From positions 1 through 48,849 of the forward strand of contig JADIMF010000154.1 of the NCBI GenBank assembly GCA_017694915.1: a stretch of 48,849 nt of DNA, in the 5' to 3' direction. Source of the DNA: Candidatus Ornithospirochaeta stercoravium. GTDB lineage: Bacteria > Spirochaetota > Spirochaetia > Sphaerochaetales > Sphaerochaetaceae. A program made the position numbers and the translations under genes. How positions within the stretch are numbered: position 1 is the stretch's first letter; each line of letters starts with the position of its first letter. A model generated the notes under the pieces. The model saw only the letters and a program-made list of their open reading frames with translations, did no database searches and had not been told where the DNA came from. Below, one piece after another: positions 31,755 to 40,639 of this stretch.

Positions 31755-32897
31755 ATGGACATTATTCTGAAGAATATAAGAACAGTATCAGCGGGACGCA
31801 TAACGGAAAAAGATATTGCTATTTCCGGCGGAATATTCAGAGAACCGGAAAACAGACGCTATGAAAAAGAGATAGATGGCAGGAATCTCCTGGCGGTTCC
31901 AGGCTTCATCGACACCCATATACATGGAATCGGAGGGCATGGCACAGAAGATGGAACGGAAGAAGCAATTCTCGGGATGTCTGCCTCTCTTGCGGAGGCT
32001 GGTGTAACATCATTCTTCCCCACTATCTATACCGACACCATGGAAAGGATAACGATGGATGAAAGAGCCATTGCATCGGCCAAAGGAAAGGAAAAAGGCG
32101 CATCCATTGCTGGAATCCATATAGAAGGTCCTTTCATTTCCCCGAACAGAATCGGAGCACAGAATCCGGCAGGAAGACTCGTTCCTTCAGTACAGGCAAT
32201 GGAGACCATGCTCGCTGCAGGAAACGGCCTGATTAAAGAGATGACGATAGCTCCAGAACTGCCTGGTGTGGGTGAAATCATATCTATTGCTGACAAAGAG
32301 GGCATCGTTCTCTCTATGGGACACACTGACGCAACGTATGAGGAAGCCCTGAAAGGAATGGAAATGGGAATAAGACACACCACGCATCTTTTCAATGCGA
32401 TGTCAGCTTTCAAACATCGCAATCCGGGTATTGTAGGCTGCGCTTTGATGCACGATGCAATGAGCGTGGAAATCATAGGTGATGGCAAGCATGTACACCC
32501 TGATATCGTGAAATATGTGATAGAAAGCAAAGGCCGTGACAAAACGATCATCATAACCGATTCTCTCAGACCTACAATGCAGAAAGAAGGCATGCTGACG
32601 GCAAACGGAGTCGAAGTGATGATGGGAGACGGCCTCTGGGTTACAAAAGGAAAACCTGATCTCATACAAGGCTCATCACTCACAATGCACAAGGCTTTCG
32701 TGAACCTTGTCTCTTGGGGTGTTCCTCTGGATACGGCCTCTTACATAACAAGCACGAGCGCAGCAAAGCTTTACAACCTGAAGGACAGAGGTGAAATAAG
32801 GAATGGTCTCCGCGCAGATCTTGTTGTCATGGATAGTGCACTGAGAATACAATTCACGATAATCAATGGAGAAATAGTATGTGGTACGACAAACTGA
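31755..32897 (+). CDS. nagA: N-acetylglucosamine-6-phosphate deacetylase
   Basis: 380-residue amidohydrolase, typical NagA length. Metal and substrate motifs are in order: PGFIDTHIHGIGGHGTED, IHIEGPFISP, SMGHTDATYEEA, THLFNAMSAFKHRNPG, IGDGKHVHP and the catalytic Asp in IIITDSL. It removes acetate from GlcNAc-6-P for amino-sugar use or wall recycling; no nagB is adjacent. TATAAT (31743-31748) ends 6 nt before the ATG, so the mRNA is predicted to begin at the start codon. The stop overlaps pepD by 19 nt. Confidence 0.94.
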   Translation: MDIILKNIRTVSAGRITEKDIAISGGIFREPENRRYEKEIDGRNLLAVPGFIDTHIHGIGGHGTEDGTEEAILGMSASLAEAGVTSFFPTIYTDTMERITMDERAIASAKGKEKGASIAGIHIEGPFISPNRIGAQNPAGRLVPSVQAMETMLAAGNGLIKEMTIAPELPGVGEIISIADKEGIVLSMGHTDATYEEALKGMEMGIRHTTHLFNAMSAFKHRNPGIVGCALMHDAMSVEIIGDGKHVHPDIVKYVIESKGRDKTIIITDSLRPTMQKEGMLTANGVEVMMGDGLWVTKGKPDLIQGSSLTMHKAFVNLVSWGVPLDTASYITSTSAAKLYNLKDRGEIRNGLRADLVVMDSALRIQFTIINGEIVCGTTN

Positions 32898-34306
32898 ATA
32901 ATAAAAGGCTGTGGAAGATCTTCACGGAAATTTCAGCAATCCCGCGTGAAAGCGGAAACGAGGAAGGTATCAGGAACTACCTGCTTTCGTGGGCGGAGAA
33001 GAATCATATAGAGGCTTCTTCCGACAAGAAAGGAAATGTCTATATGAAGAAAGAGGCTTCAAAAGGCATGGAGAAGCTTCCACCTGTCGCTCTTCAGGCT
33101 CATATGGACATGGTCTGCGTGAAGAAGGAAAGCAGTTCTCATGACTTCACGAAGGATCCGATAAAAATAAAGACTGATGGCATAAAAGTAACAGCTTCAG
33201 GAACATCCCTCGGTGCAGATGACGGTCTCGGAGTTGCGATGATCCTCGATATACTTTCAGATCCAGAAGCTTCCCATGGAGCGCTTGAGGCTATCTTCAC
33301 AGTCGAGGAAGAGACAGGCCTCGGTGGAGCTTATGCAATAGAAAGCGACAAGATAAGCGCAAGAAGGCTCATCAACCTTGATAGCGAGGAGGAAGGCATT
33401 ATCTACATCGGCTGTGCTGGAGGCATTGATATAGAAGCCTCGATGAAGCTGAAATACGAGAAGGCTTCCGGAACAGCTCTCAGTATAAAGGTATCAGGGC
33501 TTCTCGGCGGTCACAGCGGCGGCGAGATCCACAAGGGAAGAGCAAATGCTATAAAGATCCTCGCCCGATACCTGAACAGGCTTCCGTCGTTCAGAATCGC
33601 CTCTATTTCCGGCGGAACACGCCATAATGTAATCCCATCGACTGCGGAAGCTGTCATCACTGTCGATTCAAAAGACATCGCCATAAGAATGCAGAAGATG
33701 CTTCAGGAAGAACTCCGTGATGAATACAGCATCACTGACCCTGGAATTAAAATCGAAGTAAAGGAAACGGAGCTTCCTTCCTGTGTCATAAAGGAGAAGA
33801 AGAGCCAGAAGATTGCAGATATGCTTTTCCTTGCTCCTCATGGCGTCCGTACAATGAGCTCAAAGATCGAAGGCATAGTAGAAACGTCAGACAACCTTGC
33901 CATTGTGAATATCGCGGAAGATAAGCTGCATGTTTCCTTCTCTGTACGCGGAAACACGGAAAGCTCAAAGATGGCTCTTGCATATGAGATCCTGACACTT
34001 CTGGAGAGTTTCTCATTCAAGGCAATAGCTGGCGGATCCTACCCTGCCTGGGAACCGGATCCTTCTTCAAAGCTCGCAAAGGAAACCGCTGCGGCATATA
34101 AGAAGATAACCGGAAGAAAAGCATCCATTACGGCAATCCATGCCGGTCTCGAGTGCGGAATCATCAACTCGCTCATCCCGGGAATGGAGTCTATCTCAAT
34201 TGGTCCTGAACTGAGGGACGTGCATTCTGTAAACGAGAATGTCGACGCCGCTTCTGCTGAAAGGACAGCTGAGTTCGTCAAGAAGATGCTTCCTATGCTG
34301 AAATGA
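32879..34306 (+). CDS. pepD: Aminoacyl-histidine dipeptidase (PepD, M20 family)
   Basis: 475 residues, typical of PepD (beta-alanyl-His/Xaa-His dipeptidase). Zinc motifs: QAHMDMVCVK (His, Asp), GADDGLGVAM, FTVEEETGLGG and NLDSEEEG, with a lid-domain GGHSGGEIHKGRANAI and the late IHAGLECGIIN (His-Glu). It cleaves cytoplasmic dipeptides. GGAG precedes the ATG, which lies inside the end of nagA, so the two are coupled. The small protein at 34311 follows 4 nt after the stop. Confidence 0.95.
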   Translation: MWYDKLNNKRLWKIFTEISAIPRESGNEEGIRNYLLSWAEKNHIEASSDKKGNVYMKKEASKGMEKLPPVALQAHMDMVCVKKESSSHDFTKDPIKIKTDGIKVTASGTSLGADDGLGVAMILDILSDPEASHGALEAIFTVEEETGLGGAYAIESDKISARRLINLDSEEEGIIYIGCAGGIDIEASMKLKYEKASGTALSIKVSGLLGGHSGGEIHKGRANAIKILARYLNRLPSFRIASISGGTRHNVIPSTAEAVITVDSKDIAIRMQKMLQEELRDEYSITDPGIKIEVKETELPSCVIKEKKSQKIADMLFLAPHGVRTMSSKIEGIVETSDNLAIVNIAEDKLHVSFSVRGNTESSKMALAYEILTLLESFSFKAIAGGSYPAWEPDPSSKLAKETAAAYKKITGRKASITAIHAGLECGIINSLIPGMESISIGPELRDVHSVNENVDAASAERTAEFVKKMLPMLK

Positions 34307-34310
34307 CAAA

Positions 34311-34742
34311 ATGCAGAGAGCTCTGAAGCTTAATCTTTCGTCACCGATATACCTTGAGAGCACAAAGCTCTCACTCGATGGCCTCATCTCCAGATCCAGC
34401 AGTATGGAGAAAGGATATGAGGCTACGGTTCTTTTCCGTATAGAGTGCGATAACGAATCCATTACACTCTCGCAGCTCGGTGCGGGAGAAAGAAACGGAT
34501 ATACAGAGGAAGAGAAGCAGAAGATAGAAAACGGAGAAATGCCGGAAAGGAAGGAAAGAGAGGATTTTCTCATCCCCTCCGGCATGTACCTGTTCGAACA
34601 GCTTCCTTTTCTTCCGGACGAGAAAGATCTTCCGAGGATTCTTCTTCCATACATATCCAGAGAAGATATGCGTGTGTACGTCAGAATATATAAAGAGAAT
34701 GTACTTGAAACAGTAATGCAGCTTCTCTTCCCCATAGAATGA
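34311..34742 (+). CDS. Hypothetical protein, 143 aa, in the nagA-pepD operon
   Basis: Not recognised. The sequence is soluble, with an N-terminal beta-rich region (KLNLSSPIYLESTKLSLDGLISR), a charged helical middle (NGYTEEEKQKIENGEMPERKERED) and a C-terminal segment with several aromatic and proline residues (LIPSGMYLFEQLPFLPDEKDLPRILLP). There is no signal peptide or membrane helix. It starts 4 nt after the pepD stop and codon use resembles its neighbours, so it is very likely expressed as the third gene of the operon. Function unknown. Confidence 0.8.
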   Translation: MQRALKLNLSSPIYLESTKLSLDGLISRSSSMEKGYEATVLFRIECDNESITLSQLGAGERNGYTEEEKQKIENGEMPERKEREDFLIPSGMYLFEQLPFLPDEKDLPRILLPYISREDMRVYVRIYKENVLETVMQLLFPIE

Positions 34743-34763
34743 AGCTTAGTTATACTTCAGTTT

Positions 34764-35951
34764 ATGCACATCGAGAAAATAAGCGATACATACCATAAGA
34801 TAACCTTCTCAAATGGTTCTGAAGTGTTTCTTGTCGGAACGGCACATGTATCAAAGAACAGCGTCGAAGAAGTCGCCAGTATCATAGAAAACGAAAACCC
34901 TGACAGAGTCTGCATCGAACTTGATGCATCGCGCATGGCATCGAAGACGAGCAACAGCTGGGAAAATACAGATATAAGAAAAGTATTCAAGGAAGGAAAG
35001 GGTTTTCTTCTTCTTGCAAATACCGCTTTGGCATCATTCCAGAGAAAGCTTGGTGCACAGACCGGTGCCAATCCTGGAGATGAGATTCTGGGAGCGGCCA
35101 AGCTCGCAGAGGAAAAGGGAATACCAGTTTCCCTCTGTGACAGGGAAATCCAGACTACCTTCCGCAGAGCCTGGGCAAAAAGCAGCTTATGGAATAAATG
35201 CAAGCTTCTCGCGACGCTGATATCCGCAGCATTCTCGGATGAGGAAATATCACCGGAAGAACTGGAGGATCTGAAGAATCAGGAAACACTGGAAGGAATG
35301 CTGAAAGAAGTTGCAAAGGAACTTCCTTCCGTAAAGGAGGTTCTCATCGATGAGCGTGACACATTCCTTGCAACAAAGATATACAATGCTCCTGGAATGA
35401 AGAAAGTCGCTGTCATAGGGGCAGGGCACACAAAAGGAATCCTTGCCTCTTTCGAGAAACTCGAATCGGGAGCTCCCTTGAAATCTATCGAAGAGCTCGA
35501 GGACATACCGAAGAAGAAAGGTATAGGCAAGGTTGCAGGATACATCATTCCGCTTCTTATAGTACTTCTTCTCGTAATAGGAATCGCGGCAAACGGCTGG
35601 GATCAGGGACTGAGGACTTTCCTGTATTGGGTGGCTGTCAATGCATCAGGCACCTTCCTGATGACACTCATTGCTGCCGCACATCCATTGAACATAATCG
35701 CTTGCTCAGTCACGGCACCGTTCTTCGCCCTCAATCCAGTACTGGGCGTCGGAATGCTGGGAGGAATTCTCGAAGCAACTTTCAGAAAACCGAAGGTAAA
35801 GGATTTCGAGCATCTGAATGACGATGCGATGCATCTGAAGGGCTGGTACAGCAATCGCATACTGCACTGCCTTCTTGTTTTCTTCCTCAGCTCCGTAGGA
35901 AGCATGCTTGGAACGTTCGTAGCATTTCCCCTGCTCATCGCAAGAATATAA
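34764..35951 (+). CDS. TraB/PrgY family membrane protein
   Basis: 395 residues. The N-terminal TraB domain has EVFLVGTAHVSKNSVEEV, DRVCIELDASR, the central SLCDREIQTTFRRAW and KKVAVIGAGHTKGI, conserved motifs of this Tiki/TraB-like metallohydrolase-related fold. Three to four membrane helices follow (about 265-285, 295-320, 325-345 and 370-392). The enterococcal relative PrgY lowers pheromone activity; the role here is unknown. TATACT (34751-34756) ends 7 nt before the ATG and no Shine-Dalgarno sequence is present. Confidence 0.9.
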   Translation: MHIEKISDTYHKITFSNGSEVFLVGTAHVSKNSVEEVASIIENENPDRVCIELDASRMASKTSNSWENTDIRKVFKEGKGFLLLANTALASFQRKLGAQTGANPGDEILGAAKLAEEKGIPVSLCDREIQTTFRRAWAKSSLWNKCKLLATLISAAFSDEEISPEELEDLKNQETLEGMLKEVAKELPSVKEVLIDERDTFLATKIYNAPGMKKVAVIGAGHTKGILASFEKLESGAPLKSIEELEDIPKKKGIGKVAGYIIPLLIVLLLVIGIAANGWDQGLRTFLYWVAVNASGTFLMTLIAAAHPLNIIACSVTAPFFALNPVLGVGMLGGILEATFRKPKVKDFEHLNDDAMHLKGWYSNRILHCLLVFFLSSVGSMLGTFVAFPLLIARI

Positions 35952-35970
35952 TAATGCTTCCTTATTATAT

Positions 35971-37332
35971 CTATTTCCTTTTACTGAAAGCCGCTATCAA
36001 AGCGGCTTTTATATCAGATACAGGTTTTCCTGCAATTAGTCTGCCGTCATTACTATCTGCAGAAAGGACTTTTCTGAAGCCCATTTCAGAAAGAGTTCTT
36101 ATTCTTCTTTCGGCAAACTGCACCGGCCTGACCTCACCAGCAAGAGAGAGCTCTCCAAAGGCTGCGAGATCAGGAGAAAGAGGAATATCCTCCTTTGAGC
36201 TATATAGAGCCAGAGCAAGAGCAAGCTCAATCGAAACATCACTGAGCTTTATACCGCCTGCAACATTCACGTATATATCCTGATCAGCAAGCATAAGCCC
36301 TGCATGCTTCTGCAGGATTGCCGCAACCCGGCTTACCCTTGCATTATCTATCCTGTCAGAATAAATGCGCTGCAACCCTGTCTTCGCAGGTACGACAAGG
36401 GCCTGTATTTCAACGGCAAAGGTCCTTGATCCTTCGACAGCAGGAGTGAATGCAATACCGGATGGAAGCCCTTCTGCAGCTCTGGACGAAAGAAAAACCG
36501 AAGAAGGATCCTTCAATCCATGAAGGCCCTTCTCATCCATGGTGAAAAGACCTATCTCATCCACCGATCCAAATCTGTTCTTGCTTGCGCGAAGAAGCCT
36601 CAATCCTGATTCAGCGCTTTCAAAATACAGGACAGTATCAACAATATGCTCGACTATCTTCGGGCCTGCAATCGTACCGTCCTTAGTCACATGCGCGATG
36701 AAGAAAATAGCGGCACCTATCTTCTTGGCAAGCAGAGATAACTCCATGCAGCAGGCTTTTATCTGATTCGGAGAGCCTGCTATCGATGAAATAGAGACGC
36801 TGTAGAGCGTCTGTAGCGAATCGATGACGATGTATCCGGGTTTTATACGTTCTATCGTACTTGAAAGCGCCTCAAGCCTTGTATCGCAGAATATGGAGAT
36901 CGAAGAAGTGCTGAGACCCAACCGCTCGGAACGCAGTCTTACCTGAGATGGTGATTCCTCTCCTGAAACATAGAGGACGGAATCCTTTTCAGATAACGAA
37001 GAAAGCATCTGTATCATTATCGTGCTTTTTCCGATGCCAGGTTCACCACCAACAAGAACTGAGGATGGACGCATCACGCCCCCGCCAAGTATGCGGTCGA
37101 GCTCATCAAGGCCCGATGTGACACGCATACCTGGCTCAAAAGGAACATCAGATAATTTCCTTACCTCATTATCCATGACAGACTTCTCATCTGCCTTGCT
37201 GCCTTTCAGCTGTACGGAAACAGATTCTTCGTCAAAACTGTTCCAGCTACCGCATTCCGGGCAGCGTCCATTCCATTTGGTCTCCACATGTCCGCACTCT
37301 CTGCAGACATATCTGACGGTGCTCTCCTTCAT
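35971..37332 (-). CDS. radA: DNA repair protein RadA (Sms)
   Basis: 453 residues, standard length. The C4 zinc finger (Cys10, Cys13, Cys24, Cys27), RecA-like core with Walker A GGEPGIGKST, the RadA-specific KNRFGSVDEIG motif and the C-terminal Lon-protease-like domain (QALVVPAKTGLQR, NVAGGIKLSDVSIELALALALYSS) are intact. It helps branch migration and processing of recombination intermediates. Its ATG lies 3 nt after the immunophilin stop, making it the last gene of the parA-parB-immunophilin-radA operon. Confidence 0.96.
   Translation of the reverse strand: MKESTVRYVCRECGHVETKWNGRCPECGSWNSFDEESVSVQLKGSKADEKSVMDNEVRKLSDVPFEPGMRVTSGLDELDRILGGGVMRPSSVLVGGEPGIGKSTIMIQMLSSLSEKDSVLYVSGEESPSQVRLRSERLGLSTSSISIFCDTRLEALSSTIERIKPGYIVIDSLQTLYSVSISSIAGSPNQIKACCMELSLLAKKIGAAIFFIAHVTKDGTIAGPKIVEHIVDTVLYFESAESGLRLLRASKNRFGSVDEIGLFTMDEKGLHGLKDPSSVFLSSRAAEGLPSGIAFTPAVEGSRTFAVEIQALVVPAKTGLQRIYSDRIDNARVSRVAAILQKHAGLMLADQDIYVNVAGGIKLSDVSIELALALALYSSKEDIPLSPDLAAFGELSLAGEVRPVQFAERRIRTLSEMGFRKVLSADSNDGRLIAGKPVSDIKAALIAAFSKRK
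35987..36009 (+). terminator. Hairpin after traB-like gene, inside the end of radA
   Basis: AAAGCCGC (35987-35994) pairs with GCGGCTTT (36002-36009), then TATAT. The sequence also encodes the C-terminal codons of radA on the other strand. The T tract is short, so termination is moderately supported. Confidence 0.5.
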
Positions 37333-37335
37333 ATA

Positions 37336-38286
37336 TCAGAAATCCAGAAGCTCAACATTGAAAATAAGATATGAATCAGGAGGAATTACTCCTGGATATC
37401 CATATTCACCATATCCAAGATCTGGCGGGATAATGAGAAGACGCTTCTCTCCTTTCTTCATTGTCATGAGAGCTTCATTCCAACCCTCGATTACCTCACC
37501 GATCTTGAAAACAGCAGGCTGTTTCCTGATAAGCGATGAATCAAAGACCTTTCCGTTAAGAAGCTCTCCCTGGTAATGGACAGTAACCTTCTGTCCATAC
37601 TTAGGAGAGGTATTACCAGAACCTGATTTAGTAATAATATACCTTAACCCGGTAGAGGTTTTTTCAGCATTTGGGAACCTTTTCTCAATCTCTTCTTCTA
37701 CTTTTTTACGTGCGTTGCGGAGTTCTTCCCTGTGTCTTGCCTCAAGCTTATCACAAAGATCAGCAAATGTTGCGGGAGAGACATCAAAAGCTTCTGCATC
37801 TTTTCCAACTCTAAGAATCTTTACAGAATTTATCTTATCGCCTTGCTCAACAGCATTCACAACGTCCTGCCCCTCAATTACATGCCCGAATACAGTATGT
37901 TTTCCATCAAGCCATGGAGTTGCAGTATGAGTAATGAAAAACTGGCTTCCATTAGTTCCAGGACCGGCATTTGCCATGGAAAGAACACCCGGTCCGTCAT
38001 GTTTTAACTCCGGATTGAATTCATCTGGAAATCTGTATCCAGGACCACCTGTTCCATCACCATTGGGACAACCACCCTGTATCATGAAATTGCTGATAAC
38101 CCTATGAAAATTCAGGCCATCATAGAAAGGAACCCCGGGTTCCTCCATATTCAAAGAACCCTCTGCAAGACCAACAAAATTGCAGACTGTCATCGGACAG
38201 CGTTTATAGTCAAGAGAAAGGAGAATTTCACCCTTTTCAGTATCTATAACAGCATAAATACCATCTTTTAAATCTGTTTTATTCAT
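37336..38286 (-). CDS. Dual-family peptidyl-prolyl isomerase: cyclophilin fused to FKBP
   Basis: 316 residues. The cyclophilin domain (about 10-165) has [54 protein letters not shown] and [12 protein letters not shown] charged coiled linker (about 175-205) leads to an FKBP domain (about 213-316) with [32 protein letters not shown] and [28 protein letters not shown]. Such cyclophilin-FKBP fusions are known from a few bacteria, including Treponema. No signal peptide, so it is a cytoplasmic folding helper. AGAGG stands 5 nt before the ATG; parB ends 11 nt upstream. Confidence 0.95.
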   Translation of the reverse strand: MNKTDLKDGIYAVIDTEKGEILLSLDYKRCPMTVCNFVGLAEGSLNMEEPGVPFYDGLNFHRVISNFMIQGGCPNGDGTGGPGYRFPDEFNPELKHDGPGVLSMANAGPGTNGSQFFITHTATPWLDGKHTVFGHVIEGQDVVNAVEQGDKINSVKILRVGKDAEAFDVSPATFADLCDKLEARHREELRNARKKVEEEIEKRFPNAEKTSTGLRYIITKSGSGNTSPKYGQKVTVHYQGELLNGKVFDSSLIRKQPAVFKIGEVIEGWNEALMTMKKGEKRLLIIPPDLGYGEYGYPGVIPPDSYLIFNVELLDF

Positions 38287-38297
38287 ATATACCTCTT

Positions 38298-39332
38298 TTA
38301 TTCAGTAAAAAGTTCATCCCCACCAGAAATCAAACCATAAATACGCTCAAGATCCTGCTGTGATCTGAATCTGATAGTAAGCTTGCCTTTGCTAAGACTG
38401 CCTTTTATATCGCATCTAGCACCAAATGCAGATACAAACTTCTCTACAACTTCCGAAATCTCTGGATCATCATCCTTTGAGCTCTTCTTCTGAACAAACT
38501 TATGTCCCTTATTGTATTCGTCTGCAAGCTTCTCTGCTTCACGTACGGATAAATCTGAATCGATGATCTTATCTCTGAGCAGCTGCTGATCAGAAGGATT
38601 AACAAGAGAAAGAATCGCCCTTGCATGCCCGGCGGATATATTACCAGCAATTACATCGTCTTTTATTGAATCATTCAGAGAAAGCAGTCTGATTGAATTC
38701 GCAACAGCAGACCTTGATTTACCAACCTTCTCAGCAACATCTTCCTGCGTCATACCAGAGCGCTGGATAAGATACTGATAAGCTGATGCCTCTTCAATTG
38801 GATTGAGATTCTCTCTCTGAAGATTTTCAATAAGAGACATCTGAATCCTATCAAGCTCAGATGGTTTTTTAATGATAACCGGAAGTTTTTCCAGTCCTGC
38901 TATCTGTGCAGCTCTGAATCTTCTTTCTCCAGCTATTATTGAATATTTTCCTGGAACTATCTCCTCTACGATAAGTGGCTGGATAATTCCCTGTGATTTT
39001 ATCGATTCTGCCAGCTCATCAAGCAAATCCTTATTAAAAGCCTTTCTAGGCTGATTTGGATTTGGGGAGACAGTATCAATTGAAACATAAACAGCTGTGA
39101 TTCTATCTTCAGCCGATATATTCTCATCAAGCTCGGAAGGAACAGCTGCTGTATCCTTCTTTGCTTTTCTGGGTTTATCAGCCTTTTTAGTAACACTGGT
39201 AGCTGGCATTTCAACAGGAACTGGTGTACTGTTTTTGCTGATTATATTCTCTACCGATTCATCAAAACTGAAATCACCACCGAGAAGAGAGCTTATGCCT
39301 CTTCCAAGCCCATGCTTTTTATCATTCGACAC
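38298..39332 (-). CDS. parB: Chromosome-partitioning protein ParB
   Basis: 344 residues. The N terminus [14 protein letters not shown] is the ParA-contacting motif. The ParB/Srx CTP-binding region carries [17 protein letters not shown] and [15 protein letters not shown], followed by the helix-turn-helix [26 protein letters not shown], and a C-terminal dimerisation domain. The start codon is GTG at 39332, with AGGAGG 9 nt upstream, overlapping the parA stop by 11 nt. Two parS sites lie 1.2 kb away at 40506 and 40615. It loads on parS and spreads to organise the origin region. Confidence 0.96.
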   Translation of the reverse strand: MSNDKKHGLGRGISSLLGGDFSFDESVENIISKNSTPVPVEMPATSVTKKADKPRKAKKDTAAVPSELDENISAEDRITAVYVSIDTVSPNPNQPRKAFNKDLLDELAESIKSQGIIQPLIVEEIVPGKYSIIAGERRFRAAQIAGLEKLPVIIKKPSELDRIQMSLIENLQRENLNPIEEASAYQYLIQRSGMTQEDVAEKVGKSRSAVANSIRLLSLNDSIKDDVIAGNISAGHARAILSLVNPSDQQLLRDKIIDSDLSVREAEKLADEYNKGHKFVQKKSSKDDDPEISEVVEKFVSAFGARCDIKGSLSKGKLTIRFRSQQDLERIYGLISGGDELFTE

Positions 39333-40083
39333 GGCTGATTACCTCCTTTGCTAGTTCTGCAAACGCCTTTGCACCATTATTTGATTTATCATAATAATTA
39401 ATCGGCAGACCATGTGAAGGTGCTTCAGACAATCTTACAGATCTAGGAATGATTGTCTTAAAGACAGTATCACCAAAGAACTGTGAAATATCCTCAACAA
39501 CCTGGCGATTGAGCAAAGTGCGCTTTGAATACATCGTAAAAAGAATTCCAAGAACCTTTATATGAGGATTAAGACCCTTCTTAACATTTCCAATTGTTCT
39601 CATTATGAGATTAAGCCCTTCCATGGCAAGATACTCACACTGAAGCGGAATGATTACATAATCAGCCCATGCAAGCGCATTCATAGTTTCCAGGCCAAGG
39701 GACGGAGGACAATCAAGAAGAATATAATCAAAGTCGTTATCAAGAGGTCCTAATACGGTTTTAAGAAAATACTCCCTGTTATTTTCGTTAACAAGCTCAA
39801 TTGAAAGACTAGCTACATCAAGAGAACCTGGAATCAGATACAAATTTGGAAATATCGTTGACTGAATGGCAGAAGCTGCCGGTATCTGGCCAACAATAAC
39901 CTGATATATATTGGCTTTGCGCAGATTTCCAGAAACCGCACCTGTCAAATTACATTGTGCATCAAAATCAATAAGCAAAACCTTCTGTCCTAATTCAGAA
40001 AGAGCAGATCCAAGATTAACAGCAGCCGTTGTCTTTCCAACACCACCTTTCTGATTATAAAAGATTATCTTTTTTGCTTTCAT
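39322..40083 (-). CDS. parA: Chromosome-partitioning ATPase ParA/Soj
   Basis: 253 residues from the ATG at 40083. Deviant Walker A KGGVGKTTAAVNLGSAL, Walker A' LIDFDAQCN and Walker B DYILLDCPPSLG are intact. An in-frame TTG at 40098 would add five residues, but a near-consensus promoter on the complement (CTGACA 40113-40118, 17 nt, TATTTT 40090-40095) ends 6 nt before 40083, predicting a leaderless mRNA from that ATG; no Shine-Dalgarno sequence is present. It drives origin segregation with ParB and heads the par-immunophilin-radA operon. Confidence 0.95.
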   Translation of the reverse strand: MKAKKIIFYNQKGGVGKTTAAVNLGSALSELGQKVLLIDFDAQCNLTGAVSGNLRKANIYQVIVGQIPAASAIQSTIFPNLYLIPGSLDVASLSIELVNENNREYFLKTVLGPLDNDFDYILLDCPPSLGLETMNALAWADYVIIPLQCEYLAMEGLNLIMRTIGNVKKGLNPHIKVLGILFTMYSKRTLLNRQVVEDISQFFGDTVFKTIIPRSVRLSEAPSHGLPINYYDKSNNGAKAFAELAKEVISRVE

Positions 40084-40089
40084 AGAATC

Positions 40090-40118
40090 AAAATACAACG
40101 TTATTCACAACTTGTCAG
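40090..40118 (-). promoter_or_regulatory. parA operon promoter (leaderless type)
   Basis: On the complement: CTGACA (40113-40118), 17-nt spacer, TATTTT (40090-40095), then 6 nt to the ATG at 40083. Five of six bases of the -35 match consensus. Confidence 0.68.
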
Positions 40119-40154
40119 CATAAAAGAATACGTGAGCCAATAAATTTGTAAATC

Positions 40155-40184
40155 TTGACCGGAAGGCATTCTAAACGGTATCTT
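40155..40184 (+). promoter_or_regulatory. Promoter of the nfu-like gene
   Basis: TTGACC (40155-40160), 18 nt, TATCTT (40179-40184), followed by AAGGAG at 40191-40196. Divergent from parA. Confidence 0.6.
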
Positions 40185-40205
40185 ATAGCAAAGGAGAGAT
40201 TTGCA

Positions 40206-40451
40206 ATGGCAGATAATATCGAAAAATCAGTTATAGATGCTATTAACGCTATTCGTCCTGCACTTCAGAATGATGGCGGTGATATCGAATTCATTAATTA
40301 CGATGCAGAATCAAAGAACGCGCACGTAAAGCTTGTTGGTGCTTGTGCTGGTTGCCCAATGAGCCAGCTTACACTTACAAATGGCGTTCAGAGATACATC
40401 AGAGAAACCGTTGATCCAGAAATAACGGTAATTAATGACAATCAGATCTAA
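40206..40451 (+). CDS. NifU C-terminal domain (Nfu-type) iron-sulfur carrier
   Basis: 81 residues, a stand-alone Nfu domain. IRPALQNDGGDIEFINYD and the cluster-binding CxxC in GACAGCPMSQLTL are diagnostic; paired monomers hold a 4Fe-4S cluster for delivery to target proteins. An upstream in-frame ATG/TTG extension is possible, but AAGGAG (40191-40196) is 9 nt before the ATG at 40206 and the added residues would overlap the promoter. A strong terminator follows. Confidence 0.92.
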   Translation: MADNIEKSVIDAINAIRPALQNDGGDIEFINYDAESKNAHVKLVGACAGCPMSQLTLTNGVQRYIRETVDPEITVINDNQI

Positions 40452-40476
40452 ACACATCATCTTATAACTCTTAATT

Positions 40477-40506
40477 TGGCAGGAAAACATCCTGCCATTT
40501 TTTTTT
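40477..40506 (+). terminator. Intrinsic terminator of the nfu-like gene
   Basis: TGGCAGGA (40477-40484) pairs with TCCTGCCA (40490-40497) around AAACA, followed by nine T. The last T belongs to the first parS site. Confidence 0.93.
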
Positions 40507-40521
40507 GTTTCACGTGAAACA
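40506..40521. other. parS site 1 (perfect consensus)
   Basis: TGTTTCACGTGAAACA, identical to the 16-bp bacterial parS consensus and a perfect palindrome. It lies about 7 kb from oriC and 0.4 kb from parA. Confidence 0.95.
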
Positions 40522-40614
40522 CACACAAATATAAAACGATTAAATATTGAATAAAACATTCTTATTTATTAGATCTTCACAAACCACGATGAAACCACAC
40601 AGGATGTAAAGCCA

Positions 40615-40630
40615 TGTTTCACGTGAAAAA
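40615..40630. other. parS site 2 (15 of 16)
   Basis: TGTTTCACGTGAAAAA: one mismatch to parS at position 15. It lies 109 bp (start to start) from site 1, on the same side of parA. Confidence 0.88.
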
Positions 40631-40639
40631 TTATATTTT

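Noticed and set aside
32027-32692. 221-codon open frame antisense to nagA
   Set aside because: Shadow of nagA; no start signal and no family resemblance.
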